This document shows, in pieces, positions 41,460 to 50,221 of a stretch of 64,000 bases of DNA. Position 1 is the stretch's first letter. Each line of letters begins with the position of its first letter. A model generated the notes under the pieces. That model saw nothing but the letters and a program-made list of their open reading frames with translations, had not been told where the DNA came from and searched no databases. This DNA is from Ruegeria sp. ANG-R. Lineage in GTDB: Bacteria; Pseudomonadota; Alphaproteobacteria; Rhodobacterales; Rhodobacteraceae. Made by a program: the position numbers and the translations under genes. Location: contig NZ_JWLJ01000012.1 in assembly GCF_000813985.1 (NCBI RefSeq), forward strand, positions 1-64,000, given 5' to 3'.

Positions 41460-41702
41460 ATGGCCCGATACAGCTATCACGGCCCGGTGCAGCACATCTC
41501 GATTGCTGTCGGGCAGATCAAAGGCCCCGAGGGGGAGATGCAGTCCGAATTCAAGGATGTCGCTCTGATCCCCGACGCCGAACCGGTCGAGTTGCCGTCT
41601 GACAGCCCCGTTGTTGTTGGCATGCTCGATGCCAAGCTGCTGCAGGAGGTGGATGACCCCGCGCCTGCAAAACCCGCCACCAGATCCGCGAAGAAAGGAT
41701 AA
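41460..41702 (+). CDS. small tail-associated protein preceding the sheath gene
   Basis: An 80-aa protein with a beta-rich N-terminus (YHGPVQHISIAVGQIKG, SEFKDVALIPDAEPVELPSD) and an Ala/Pro/Lys tail. It is the position equivalent of Mu gp38. A decayed copy of this gene lies outside the prophage at 8889-9045. Function unknown. Confidence 0.7.
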   Translation: MARYSYHGPVQHISIAVGQIKGPEGEMQSEFKDVALIPDAEPVELPSDSPVVVGMLDAKLLQEVDDPAPAKPATRSAKKG

Positions 41703-41705
41703 CCG

Positions 41706-42977
41706 ATGCCTCCTGCCCCCTATTATGGCGTTGAAGTCATTGAAACAGGCCCCGGCTCGGCGACAGTTCGCATACAGCCTGTGGCAACGGCTTTCCTGAT
41801 TGGGACGGCACCGATTGACGACGTGCATGGTACGGTCGAAGAACGGGCCAACTACATTCAGAAGCCTATCATCATCAAAACGCGGGAAGAAGCCGCCGCC
41901 GCCTTCGGTGCGCACAAAACCGGTTTCACAATCCCTTCGGCGCTGGATGCGATCTTCGATCAGGCAGGCCCCAAGGGTGTCGGCGAGATCGAGGTGGTCA
42001 ATGTCTACGATCCGGTTGTCCACACTGGCGGCGTCGGAGATGTCACCAATGTTGATATCATCGGTGCATTCTCGCCTTCTGGACAACCCAGCGGCCTGAA
42101 GCTGGCCTATGACAGCTATCAGCGGTTTGGCCGGTTCTCCAAAATCCTGCTGGCTCCAGGCTTCACCGGCCTGACTGGTATTCGTGCCGAGCTGGAAACG
42201 ATCTGCAACCGGATCCGCGCCCGCGCGATCCTGGACACGCCGACAGGTGTGACTCCACAACAGGTACGCGAGGCGCGTGGCCCATCCGGCAGCTTTGATC
42301 TGCAGTTTTCGAACCGTCGCCTTGTCCCGGTCTGGCCCCACATGCGTGTGGCGGATACCGCCAACGCGGGTCAAACCCGTCTGGACCCCTATTCTGCGCG
42401 CTTTGCTGGTGTCTGGCTCAAGAGCATCATGGAATATGGTTACCACCATTCCCCGTCAAATCGTCCGATTCTGGGCATCGAGGACTCGGAAACGCCGGTT
42501 CTCTACATCCCTGGCGATGCGACCTCGGACGTACAGGGTTTGCGCGACGCGGGTATCGTCACGGTCGAAGAGCGCTGGGGCAAGGGGCCTCATGTTTCGG
42601 GTAACCGTTCGAGTGCGTGGCCAACCGATACCGACATGCGCAATTTTCTGCACGTGCAACTGACCGAGGATGTGCTGGATGAAGGCGTTATCGCATTCCT
42701 TGACCAGTTCAAGGATCGCAATGGCAATCCGGCTCGGATCGAATTCATCGAAGATGGCATCAACGACTGGCTCAAGTCGCTGATGATCGGTGATGACCCC
42801 ATCCTGTCCGGTGGCCAGTTCCGCTTTGATCGCACCAGGACAACCAACGCATCGGTGGCGCAGGGGCAGTACTATTGGCGTCTGACCTACGCGCCCATCG
42901 GCGTAATGGAGCGTATCACTGTCGACCGCAACATCGATCTGAACCTGCTGGGCAACGCGCTTCAGCTGGCTGCTTAA
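41706..42977 (+). CDS. contractile tail sheath protein (P2 FI-like)
   Basis: A 423-aa sheath subunit. The N-terminus YYGVEVIETGPGSATVRIQP leads into VATAFLIGTAPIDD. The centre has RFGRFSKILLAPGFTGLTGI, and the C-terminal fold has WYxxSPSN-like YHHSPSNRPILGIED and YYWRLTYAPIGVMERITVD. This marks a myovirus tail. The family resemblance is closer to P2 FI than to Mu L. Confidence 0.92.
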   Translation: MPPAPYYGVEVIETGPGSATVRIQPVATAFLIGTAPIDDVHGTVEERANYIQKPIIIKTREEAAAAFGAHKTGFTIPSALDAIFDQAGPKGVGEIEVVNVYDPVVHTGGVGDVTNVDIIGAFSPSGQPSGLKLAYDSYQRFGRFSKILLAPGFTGLTGIRAELETICNRIRARAILDTPTGVTPQQVREARGPSGSFDLQFSNRRLVPVWPHMRVADTANAGQTRLDPYSARFAGVWLKSIMEYGYHHSPSNRPILGIEDSETPVLYIPGDATSDVQGLRDAGIVTVEERWGKGPHVSGNRSSAWPTDTDMRNFLHVQLTEDVLDEGVIAFLDQFKDRNGNPARIEFIEDGINDWLKSLMIGDDPILSGGQFRFDRTRTTNASVAQGQYYWRLTYAPIGVMERITVDRNIDLNLLGNALQLAA

Positions 42978-42993
42978 GAAAGGAACCTGAGTA

Positions 42994-43503
42994 ATGTTGC
43001 AATACGGACAGGTCACGGACGCTCCGACCTACCTTGATGACAAGGAACTGCTGGGCATCTGCAATGGGTTCACCATCCCGGAGATGGAAAGCCGGACGAT
43101 TGAACATGACACGTTGGGATCGGTCGGCGTGCTGATGTTGCCAGGGCGCAGCCTTGCCGGTCTCACGGGCAGCATCAAGCTGATGTTCCCGGAACCGGAG
43201 ATGGTGTCGATCTTCTCGCGCCCCAACAAGGCCGCGAAGTTTCAGGTGCATCAGAAGATCGATGTCTTTGATGCAGATGGCCTGAACGAAGAGAAATCCA
43301 CCACGCTCGTCACCCATGTCAAAGCTCTCTTCAACAAGAGCGCCTTTGCAGAGGTGAAGAAGGGGGAGGCACAGGAAGCAACGGGTGAATTCTCGGCCAC
43401 TTATCTGATGCAACGCCTGTCCAGCTCCGAGGTGCCGTTGGTCGAGATCGATCTTTTCGCCAACATTTACAAGGTCAACGGCGAGGACGTCTGGCCCGAT
43501 TAA
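42994..43503 (+). CDS. major tail tube protein (P2 FII-like)
   Basis: A 169-aa tube subunit: LGICNGFTIPEMESRTIEHD, LGSVGVLMLPGRSLAGLTGS, FQVHQKIDVFDADGLNEEKS, YLMQRLSSSEVPLVEIDLFA, IYKVNGEDVW. This is the P2 FII pattern, immediately after the sheath gene. Confidence 0.92.
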   Translation: MLQYGQVTDAPTYLDDKELLGICNGFTIPEMESRTIEHDTLGSVGVLMLPGRSLAGLTGSIKLMFPEPEMVSIFSRPNKAAKFQVHQKIDVFDADGLNEEKSTTLVTHVKALFNKSAFAEVKKGEAQEATGEFSATYLMQRLSSSEVPLVEIDLFANIYKVNGEDVWPD

Positions 43504-43509
43504 TTTCGA

Positions 43510-43581
43510 ATTGGTGGCGTGTGTTCCGGACGCCACCAATCCCCGGCAGGTTCCGTTTTTGGGCATTCGACGGAACCTGCC
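43510..43581. promoter_or_regulatory. two consecutive long hairpins between tube and chaperone genes
   Basis: Hairpin 1 has an 11-bp perfect stem ATTGGTGGCGT/ACGCCACCAAT (43510-43540). Hairpin 2 has a 12-bp perfect stem GGCAGGTTCCGT/ACGGAACCTGCC (43545-43581). They fill the 114-bp gap after the highly expressed tube gene. Likely a partial terminator or RNA-processing/stability element that reduces chaperone and tape-measure expression. Confidence 0.75.
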
Positions 43582-43617
43582 ACCCTTGCCCATGACATGC
43601 CCACGGAGATCCCGAAC

Positions 43618-43971
43618 ATGGAAACCAAAACCGAAACACCGAGTGAAGACGGTGGCGTTGTCGCCCTTCTGAAGAAATACAAAGCTGAATCGGATGGCGT
43701 GAACGAGACCACGCTGCCTGAGACCGGCGTCACGGTGACCTGGCCGAAGTTTCAGCCGCACCATGTCTGGACCAAGGCGCAGCGTCTGGCCAGGAAAAAT
43801 CCGTTCGGCACCGCCGATATCTACGTTGCGCTGTTGTGCAAGTTTAACGGTGAACGCCTGACCATTGACGAGTTCAAGGAACTTGTTCCCACCGGCGATG
43901 CGCTGCACCTGACCGGCGAGGTTATGGGTGATGATGAACTTGAGAATGACGCGGGAAACGACCAAGGCTGA
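43618..43971 (+). CDS. tail assembly chaperone (P2 gpE-like, short form)
   Basis: A 117-aa protein from ATG 43618, preceded by GGAG. It contains ESDGVNETTLPETGVTVTWP, KFQPHHVWTKAQRLARKNP and IYVALLCKFNGERLTIDEFK. It lies between tube and tape measure, the standard place for the chaperone. Near its end GCG GGA AAC forms an in-phase slippery heptamer, giving a longer E+E'-type product in the -1 frame. Confidence 0.88.
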   Translation: METKTETPSEDGGVVALLKKYKAESDGVNETTLPETGVTVTWPKFQPHHVWTKAQRLARKNPFGTADIYVALLCKFNGERLTIDEFKELVPTGDALHLTGEVMGDDELENDAGNDQG

Positions 43972-44138
43972 GCACCCCCCTCGATCACATCCATCTGGTC
44001 GACTGCGGATTCACCCACACCGAACTGATGGCGATGTCCGAGGAGGAGTTCTGCTTTTGGCGTGATGAGCGCCTCCAATACGATCAGCTGGTCGCTGAGG
44101 CCATCAAGAAACAGACCAAGCCAAAGGACGACACATGA
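43953..44138 (+). CDS. -1 frameshift extension of the tail chaperone (P2 E'-like)
   Basis: The heptamer G_GGA_AAC (43953-43959) is a canonical slippery site in the correct phase. Shifting -1 there bypasses the stop at 43969 and continues to 44138, adding about 59 aa. The added part (ELMAMSEEEFCFWRDERLQY) matches the style of P2 E' (L-x-F-W-R). The conserved frameshift between tube and tape measure is established for tailed phages. The extension ends one base inside the tape-measure start. Confidence 0.85.
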   Translation, partial: GKRPRLSTPLDHIHLVDCGFTHTELMAMSEEEFCFWRDERLQYDQLVAEAIKKQTKPKDDT

Positions 44139-46216
44139 GCCGCCGCAAAGCCGAAATGGTGCTGAAGCTGGTCGATAAGGCCACGCGCCCGGCACGGCGG
44201 TTCATCTCCCTGCAAAAACGCATGGGGCGCGCGGCCGAGCTGGCCAACCGGGTTTCGGCGCGGTCAGCACAGGCAGCAAAGCGGGCAACTGATCTCTACG
44301 CCGGAGCCGTGCGCAGACTGGATCGCGCCCAGGACACGCTTCGCGCAGGTGTCCGGCGCACCAATCAGGTGATCGCGACCCAGACAGCCCGATTGCGGTC
44401 CTCCGGAGCCATGATGCGCAGCGGAATCGCCGGGTTCGGCCGCGCCGCCGTTGTGGCTGGTGGCCTCTGGACTGCCTACAGCGGAACGGTCTCGGCCGCA
44501 GGTATTGCGATGCTGAGCCCGGCCCGCCAATTCGAGAAATTCGAGACTGTTTTGACTACGACCGAAGGATCTGCACAGGCCGCCAAGAAGGCCATGGGTT
44601 GGGTCGAAGATTTCGCCACGCGGACGCCTTACGAGCTTGACCAGGTCATGGCATCGTTTGTGCAGTTGCGTGCCTATGGTCTCGATCCGACCAACGGTAT
44701 GCTGCAGAAGCTGGGAAATGCGTCTGCCGCAATGAACAAGCCGCTTATGCAATCGGTTGAGGCGATGGCGGACGCGGTGACGGGCGAGAATGAGCGCCTG
44801 AAGGAACTGGGCATCAAAGCCGCCAAGGTCGGAAAACACTTTGAATATTCCTATACCGGCAAAGACGGAACCACCAAGATCGTCCGCGCTCTGGCCAGCG
44901 ACCGGCAGGCCATTCAGGCCGCTATTCTCGGCATTTTCGATGAGAAATATGGTGGCGCGATGGAGCGCCTGTCCCTGACTTTTGACGGCATGGGGGCCAA
45001 CCTGCTGGATCAGTGGACCAAGTTTCAGCGGATGATCATGGGCTTTGGCGTCTTTGATTGGATGAAGAGCAAGCTGAAACTTGTCCTGGACGAAATCAAC
45101 CGGCTGGAAGCCTCCGGAGAGCTGGAGCTTTGGGCTAAACGCATTGCCGATCATATTCTGGTCGGGCTCGAGGCCATCTGGAGTTTTGGATCTTCCGCTG
45201 TCGAATTCTGGCAGGCGCTTTATCCGGTCATGCAATCCGCCGCCGACGCGCTGGGCGGTTGGCGCAATCTTGCGCTTGCTGTACTGGCCATTCCGCTGCG
45301 CGGGTTCATCCTGGGCGCGGCGGCCGGGCTAGTCCAATTCGCCTGGGGTGCTGTGTTGGCTGCCCGCTCTCTAGCCACCATAGGTCTCGCCTCCGCTGCG
45401 GGCGGCGCATTGCGCCTTGGCTCTGTCATGCTCGCTATGCTGAACCCACTGAAACTGGTTCGCGCCGCCTTTATCGCTATCCGTCTTGCCATCATCTCCA
45501 CCGGGATCGGCGCGCTGGTGGTCGGCCTCGCTATGGCTGGGACGTGGATCTACAACAACTGGTCCGGTCTGGTGTCGTTCTTCAAGGGCTTTGGTGAAGC
45601 TTTTATGGCCAGCCTTGGTCCGGCCCGCCCGCTTGTGCAGGGCATCGTCGATGCCGCCGCATCGCTCTGGGATTGGATGGGCAAACTGGTCGGGCCTATC
45701 GACGCCAGTGCCACAGCCTGGACCCGTTGGGGAGAGACCGCAGGTGAGGCTGTCGGCGCGGTCGTGAACTATGTGATCGAGCTGCTTGGTAAACTCGGAG
45801 AGGTTGTCGCCTGGCTGAAATCGGCATGGGAGTGGGCGCAGGGCAACGAAGCTGCGCAGCGGGATCGTATCGCACAGCTTGCCGCCCGTCCGGCTCCAGC
45901 GGGGCGTCAAGGTGGACCGTTTGGCATCAATGCTCAACGCAATGCAGCAACTGCAGCCAAAGCGGCCCGTGTCGCCGCTGTATCCAGCGTGTTGGCGGTG
46001 GGTGGACCTCTGGCTGCGGAAACCCCTTCCCCTGATGGCTCGCAATACCTGACACCAAGAACAGGAAATCAGATTTCTATCTCTGCCCCGATGAGTGTGC
46101 GGGTAGACGGCAGTGTCGATTCAGAAGGTATTGCCGAACTCAAGGCCGCGCTGGAACAATTCAAGGAAGAATTGGCCGAAGAGGTCCGAGATGCCAATCG
46201 AAGGAGCCACGACTGA
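44135..46216 (+). CDS. tail tape measure protein
   Basis: A 693-aa protein with an N-terminal Arg/Ala-rich coiled coil (about 10-90, RAAELANRVSARSAQAAKRA). A conserved tape-measure core follows (FETVLTTTEGSAQAAKKAMG, DFATRTPYELDQVMASFVQL), then several hydrophobic stretches (about 380-470) and a coiled C-terminal tail. It sets tail length. It is short compared with many myophages, which predicts a short tail. It overlaps the chaperone extension by 4 bp. Confidence 0.92.
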   Translation: MSRRKAEMVLKLVDKATRPARRFISLQKRMGRAAELANRVSARSAQAAKRATDLYAGAVRRLDRAQDTLRAGVRRTNQVIATQTARLRSSGAMMRSGIAGFGRAAVVAGGLWTAYSGTVSAAGIAMLSPARQFEKFETVLTTTEGSAQAAKKAMGWVEDFATRTPYELDQVMASFVQLRAYGLDPTNGMLQKLGNASAAMNKPLMQSVEAMADAVTGENERLKELGIKAAKVGKHFEYSYTGKDGTTKIVRALASDRQAIQAAILGIFDEKYGGAMERLSLTFDGMGANLLDQWTKFQRMIMGFGVFDWMKSKLKLVLDEINRLEASGELELWAKRIADHILVGLEAIWSFGSSAVEFWQALYPVMQSAADALGGWRNLALAVLAIPLRGFILGAAAGLVQFAWGAVLAARSLATIGLASAAGGALRLGSVMLAMLNPLKLVRAAFIAIRLAIISTGIGALVVGLAMAGTWIYNNWSGLVSFFKGFGEAFMASLGPARPLVQGIVDAAASLWDWMGKLVGPIDASATAWTRWGETAGEAVGAVVNYVIELLGKLGEVVAWLKSAWEWAQGNEAAQRDRIAQLAARPAPAGRQGGPFGINAQRNAATAAKAARVAAVSSVLAVGGPLAAETPSPDGSQYLTPRTGNQISISAPMSVRVDGSVDSEGIAELKAALEQFKEELAEEVRDANRRSHD

Positions 46217-46674
46217 TGTTAGGCTTATTTGGTGATTCAATCATTGGCACCGATCACCTGACCGGACCCACCGCCGACTCGGAGGCCAAATCGGCTCGGC
46301 TGGTCCAGCATTCTGTTCTGCGTGGCAAGCCTGTTCTGCAGGATCTTGGCAATGACGCCGGAACCAAGCAGCTGCGCTTTTTCTTCGATGAGACATTTTG
46401 TGATGCCGAGGCTGAACTTAGCAAGATCGAGGCTGCGTTTGAGGCACGTGTCCCGATGAAGCTGTTTTTCGACCTGAGGGGCTTCGAGGTCGGAGTGTTC
46501 ATCATCGAGCGTCTGCGTATCCGACGCCAGAAAACTTCGCCAAAGGGTCGGTTGGTCCGTGTTGAGATCGAGGTTGAGTTGATCGAAAGTGTCATTCGCC
46601 CCGGCGGCATTTTGGACGCAGCCGCTGGTGCGGCCCGTGCGGCATTCAACCCCGCGCTCCGGAGGCCGAGATGA
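46216..46674 (+). CDS. tail protein U (P2 gpU family)
   Basis: A 152-aa P2 gpU-like tail completion protein: VLRGKPVLQDLGNDAGTKQL, RFFFDETFCDAEAELSKIEA, FIIERLRIRRQKTSPKGRLV. It starts one base before the end of the tape measure gene and overlaps gene X by 4 bp. The P2 order U-X-D is kept. Confidence 0.88.
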   Translation: MLGLFGDSIIGTDHLTGPTADSEAKSARLVQHSVLRGKPVLQDLGNDAGTKQLRFFFDETFCDAEAELSKIEAAFEARVPMKLFFDLRGFEVGVFIIERLRIRRQKTSPKGRLVRVEIEVELIESVIRPGGILDAAAGAARAAFNPALRRPR

Positions 46675-46916
46675 CCCAAGCCTATCTGGAACACATAACC
46701 AAGCCAGGTGAGCGGTGGGATTTGATCGCCTATCGGTATTACGGCAACGCCAAATTGTTGCATCATATTCTGAAGGCAAACCCGAACATGCTGTGCAATC
46801 CTGACCGTCCTGTACCGCTCATTCTGGAACCGGGCATCACTCTGCGTATCCCTGTGCTTGAGCAGGCTCAGATAGAGGCGGTGCGTTTGCCGCCGTGGAA
46901 ACAGGGTGCGACATGA
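46671..46916 (+). CDS. tail protein X (LysM-like)
   Basis: An 81-aa P2 gpX/LysM-like protein (HITKPGERWDLIAYRYYGNA, LHHILKANPNM, ILEPGITLRIPVLEQ). In P2-like phages it caps the baseplate hub and binds peptidoglycan. It is coupled to D by ATGA. Confidence 0.9.
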   Translation: MTQAYLEHITKPGERWDLIAYRYYGNAKLLHHILKANPNMLCNPDRPVPLILEPGITLRIPVLEQAQIEAVRLPPWKQGAT

Positions 46917-47917
46917 TCGGGCCACAGCAACCGGTTGTCGATATCTCGGTCGCGGGATCTCCGGCTGGTGTGTTTTTGGGTAAAGAGTTGAAGCGCTTTG
47001 TCTATCGTGATGTACATCACGGTGAGGTTGATGACATCAGATTTACGCTGGCAGACGGTCAAGGCCTGTGGCGCAGCGACTGGGGTATTGACGAGGGCAC
47101 CGAGGTCTCGGCCGTGATGGGCTATGGCGGCCTCTTGGGTTTGCGTGTGCCCTGCGGTCTTTATGCCGTGGACGAAACCGAAGCCTCTGGTGATGGCGGT
47201 GGCGACGTCGCGACGTTCAAAGCGCTCTCGGCCTTCACCTCTAAGGAACTGCGCACCGAACGCTCGGCCGCCTATGATCAGATGACATTGGCCGGAATCG
47301 TGCGGAAGGTTGCGGATCGCCATCAGCTGAAAGTGGTCGGAGAGATTCCCGATTTGTCCTTTGATCGCATCAGCCAGAATAAGCAGAGCGACCTGGCCTT
47401 TCTGACCCGAATGGCTGAAGACTGGGGCTGCTATTTTTCGGTGAAAGGCGATCAGCTGGTCTTCACTCGGCGCGAAGTTATCGAACAGGCAGCGCCGGTG
47501 CGGACCTTTGACCTGATCGCAGGTGATCCGATCACACGCTACACGTTTCGCAAATCGACCCACAAGCTCTACGCTAAAGCTGTGGCGCGCTATCTGCACC
47601 CCATTCGCAAGACGGTTCTGTCGGCGGAGGTCGAAGATCCGCGTGTTCCTTCAGGCGACACATTGAAGCTGGATGACCGTGTCGAAACGCAGGCGCATGC
47701 CGAGCGATATTGCATCGCCCGTCTGGCCAGCGAGAACGACGAGATTGCCACAGGTCGGATCACCACCGTCGGAGACCCGTTGTTACTAGCCGGTCAGGTT
47801 GTAGCGCTTGGGCCGGGATATGGGCGCTATGCAGGCCGCTGGTTGATCACAATGGCGCGCCACTTGTTCAGTGCGGATGGGTACACGACGAGCATTAACC
47901 TCAAGCTGGTTGGGTGA
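46913..47917 (+). CDS. baseplate hub/late control protein D (P2 gpD family)
   Basis: A 334-aa gpD-like hub protein from ATG 46913. It contains ELKRFVYRDVHHGEVDDIRF and DGQGLWRSDWGIDEGTEVSA, LRTERSAAYDQMTLAGIVRK, LAFLTRMAEDWGCYFSVKGD, LVFTRREV, and ending GYTTSINLKLVG. Structurally like T4 gp27 and VgrG N-termini. Confidence 0.9.
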   Translation: MIGPQQPVVDISVAGSPAGVFLGKELKRFVYRDVHHGEVDDIRFTLADGQGLWRSDWGIDEGTEVSAVMGYGGLLGLRVPCGLYAVDETEASGDGGGDVATFKALSAFTSKELRTERSAAYDQMTLAGIVRKVADRHQLKVVGEIPDLSFDRISQNKQSDLAFLTRMAEDWGCYFSVKGDQLVFTRREVIEQAAPVRTFDLIAGDPITRYTFRKSTHKLYAKAVARYLHPIRKTVLSAEVEDPRVPSGDTLKLDDRVETQAHAERYCIARLASENDEIATGRITTVGDPLLLAGQVVALGPGYGRYAGRWLITMARHLFSADGYTTSINLKLVG

Positions 47918-47920
47918 CAG

Positions 47921-48115
47921 ATGCCGCCTTTCTCAGATGTAGAACGCGATTTTCTGGCAGAAGCCGCCGCCGACCCGAAGGGCAGTAAGCTCAAAAGCAA
48001 AGACCAGAAACAGATTGCCCGCATGTTGGCGCTGCGCGGACTAGTTATGATCAATAAATCAACAACTCGGATGGTCGTTACCCCAGCCGGGCGCTTTGTT
48101 CTCAGCACCAAGTGA
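47921..48115 (+). CDS. small winged-helix-like protein
   Basis: A 64-aa protein between D and V. SKDQKQIARMLALRGLVMIN followed by VTPAGRFVLS has the helix-helix-wing pattern of small transcriptional regulators. Placement inside the tail operon is unusual for such a protein. The function is unknown. Confidence 0.5.
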   Translation: MPPFSDVERDFLAEAAADPKGSKLKSKDQKQIARMLALRGLVMINKSTTRMVVTPAGRFVLSTK

Positions 48116-48128
48116 AGGAAAAAAATCG

Positions 48129-48614
48129 ATGCAGAGCGAGCAAATGAAACGTGGCATCGTCGTGGACGGTCGGGGATCGCAGGTCCGAGTTCGGTTTGAG
48201 GATAATGACCAGGTCATTTCCGGCTGGCTCGATGTCGTGCAGCGCAGCTCGGCCGGTATGCGGGTGTTCACGCGCCCCAAACCCGGTAGTCAGGTGGTAT
48301 GCGCAATGGATGGCAATCGCGAGGCTGGTGTTGTCCTGGGCGCACTCTATTCAGACGCAGATCCGGCCCCAACTGGGGGAGACGGCACTATGCATTTTGA
48401 AATGCCGGACGGATCTACTGCAATTTGGGATGGCGACGCTTTCACAATCGATCACAGCAGTGGCCTCGTGTTGACCATCGCGGGTGGCAAACTGGTTGTG
48501 GATGGTGATCTGGAAATCACGAGAAACGTGATGGTCTCCGGCGACTTGGTGGTCAGCGGAGATACGACCCTGAAAGACACCTCAATCAACGGTATCGGAC
48601 AGGTCAGCGATTGA
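48129..48614 (+). CDS. baseplate spike/assembly protein V (P2 gpV-like)
   Basis: A 161-aa spike protein started at ATG 48129 (AAGGAA upstream). An N-terminal OB-like domain (IVVDGRGSQVRVRFEDNDQV, SGWLDVVQRSSAGMRVF) is followed by a triple-beta-helix repeat (DLEITRNVMVSGDLVVSGDT, TLKDTSINGIG). It pierces the outer membrane. The frame is open upstream to 48096 but that overlaps the previous gene. Confidence 0.9.
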   Translation: MQSEQMKRGIVVDGRGSQVRVRFEDNDQVISGWLDVVQRSSAGMRVFTRPKPGSQVVCAMDGNREAGVVLGALYSDADPAPTGGDGTMHFEMPDGSTAIWDGDAFTIDHSSGLVLTIAGGKLVVDGDLEITRNVMVSGDLVVSGDTTLKDTSINGIGQVSD

Positions 48615-48679
48615 CCCCTTGACGTGATGGTCCTGCGTCGAAATGGTAGGGCCATCATATTCGGGTAGCTGTACGCTCC

Positions 48680-48696
48680 CCTGAACTGAGTTCAGG
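48680..48696. promoter_or_regulatory. 17-bp palindrome, copy 3, upstream of the baseplate operon
   Basis: CCTGAACTGAGTTCAGG, identical to copy 2 except for the central base, flanked by CGCTCC and TAT as there. It lies in a 118-bp gap, 37 bp before the gpW start, and implies a late promoter driving W, J, I, H and the fibre genes. Confidence 0.8.
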
Positions 48697-48732
48697 TATC
48701 TTACGCTGCCTCAGATCCGGCATCACCATGCC

Positions 48733-49116
48733 ATGCTGGATCGGAACACCATCACAAATGTACATTGGCAGTCCAAACGCACGGCTGAAGGGCCTGTGTG
48801 GGGGGAGATCGCGCCCGATCTTGAGGATCTGGCTCAGGAAATCCGCCATTGCATTCTCACGCCCAAGGGATCAGTGCCGCTGAATCCGGAAAAAGGATGT
48901 GATCTGGAGCAATACCGCGACCGACCCATGAACGTGCGCAGCTTGTTTGTGGTGGCAGAAGTGCGGGAAGCGCTGCGTCTATGGGTGCCACGCGTATTGG
49001 TTCATGAACTGAATTATGCCAACACCTTTGAAACCATCTCGCTGACCGTAACCTGGTCGCCCATCGAGGCTGTGCTGGATGACTTCCAGACGACGGAGGT
49101 CGCCTATGTCTTCTGA
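48733..49116 (+). CDS. baseplate wedge protein W (P2 gpW/T4 gp25-like)
   Basis: A 127-aa gp25-like wedge protein: APDLEDLAQEIRHCILTPKG, VPLNPEKGCDLEQYRDRPMN, VREALRLWVPRVLVHELNYA. The position before J is conserved. It overlaps J by 11 bp. Confidence 0.9.
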   Translation: MLDRNTITNVHWQSKRTAEGPVWGEIAPDLEDLAQEIRHCILTPKGSVPLNPEKGCDLEQYRDRPMNVRSLFVVAEVREALRLWVPRVLVHELNYANTFETISLTVTWSPIEAVLDDFQTTEVAYVF

Positions 49117-50221
49117 TACCGCCCCGATCACTGCTTTAAACCAGGCTGGCGCACCGGATTTCGTGACCTACGAGGCCCAGAGACTTCTGGATCTGGCCAA
49201 GGCCAAATTTGAGGCCGATACAGGCCGCACACTGTCCGAAAGTCAGCAGGAAATGTACCTGCTTGAAACCATCGCCTACATGCTGGCTTTGCGCGGGACC
49301 GAAGAACAGCTGGCCTTTGAGAACTGTTTCGTCGCCTGGGCGCGCGGTTCATATCTGGACGTCCACGGCGGGGATCGCAAAACACCGCGCCTGCAGGCCG
49401 CACCCTCGACAACAACACTGCGGTTTTCAACGCCTCAACCTGCGACGACCCAGATTCTAATTCCGGCAGGGGCGCGGGCTGCAGACGCGGGTGGTCTCGT
49501 TCAGTTCGCCACGCAGGCGGCCGTGTTCATCGAGATCGGACAATCGAGCGTGGATATCGCGGCAACGGCCACACAGTCCGGCGTCGCGGCCAACGGTTTT
49601 GCTGCCGGGGCTCTTTCCACATTAGTGGACCCGGTGCCGGGGGTCACGGCAGTCACCAACTTGACGGAGACCGGCGGCGGTGCCGAGACAGAAAGCGACG
49701 CCCGGTACCGTGAGCGCCTGCCCTTGGCTTTCGAGCGGATCGGTGATGGATTGAACCGGGAACGCTATGTGGCGGATGTGTTGGGTTGGAATGCGCGCTG
49801 CATCGATGTCCATGTCGCCCGGCCTCAGCCTGGTCATGTCGATATCTACCCGCTGATGGATACTGGCGCGCCGAACTCTGAAGAGACCGTATCCCTGTTG
49901 TCTGTCTTCAACGAGAGCAACACCCATCAGGGTGATTTTATCCAGATAAAGCCGCCCACAGCGCACGATTTCACCATTGAGCTGACATTAGTGGTTTCAA
50001 ACCCGGAGGCCGCGACTGAGGCCGAAGAAGCGGTCCAGGGCGTTTTGGACGAATGGGAACGCAGCTTGGGTGGCTACATTGCGCCGTCCGAACTGACCGA
50101 TGCCGCCCGCGACATTATCGGCGTAGTTGACGCCGATGTGACCAATCAGAACTTTGCGACGGTTGCAGCAACGTCCTGGCGCAGCTGCACAGCGCTGCAG
50201 GTTGTGGTGGTGACAGTCTGA
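49106..50221 (+). CDS. baseplate protein J
   Basis: A 371-aa gpJ-like wedge protein from ATG 49106. It contains EAQRLLDLAKAKFEADTGRT, LLETIAYMLALRGTEEQLAF, ETGGGAETESDARYRERLPL and AFERIGDGLNRERYVADVLG, then DVHVARPQPGHVDIYPLMDT. This is the Baseplate_J family. It starts inside gpW and ends at the I start. Confidence 0.93.
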   Translation: MSSDTAPITALNQAGAPDFVTYEAQRLLDLAKAKFEADTGRTLSESQQEMYLLETIAYMLALRGTEEQLAFENCFVAWARGSYLDVHGGDRKTPRLQAAPSTTTLRFSTPQPATTQILIPAGARAADAGGLVQFATQAAVFIEIGQSSVDIAATATQSGVAANGFAAGALSTLVDPVPGVTAVTNLTETGGGAETESDARYRERLPLAFERIGDGLNRERYVADVLGWNARCIDVHVARPQPGHVDIYPLMDTGAPNSEETVSLLSVFNESNTHQGDFIQIKPPTAHDFTIELTLVVSNPEAATEAEEAVQGVLDEWERSLGGYIAPSELTDAARDIIGVVDADVTNQNFATVAATSWRSCTALQVVVVTV

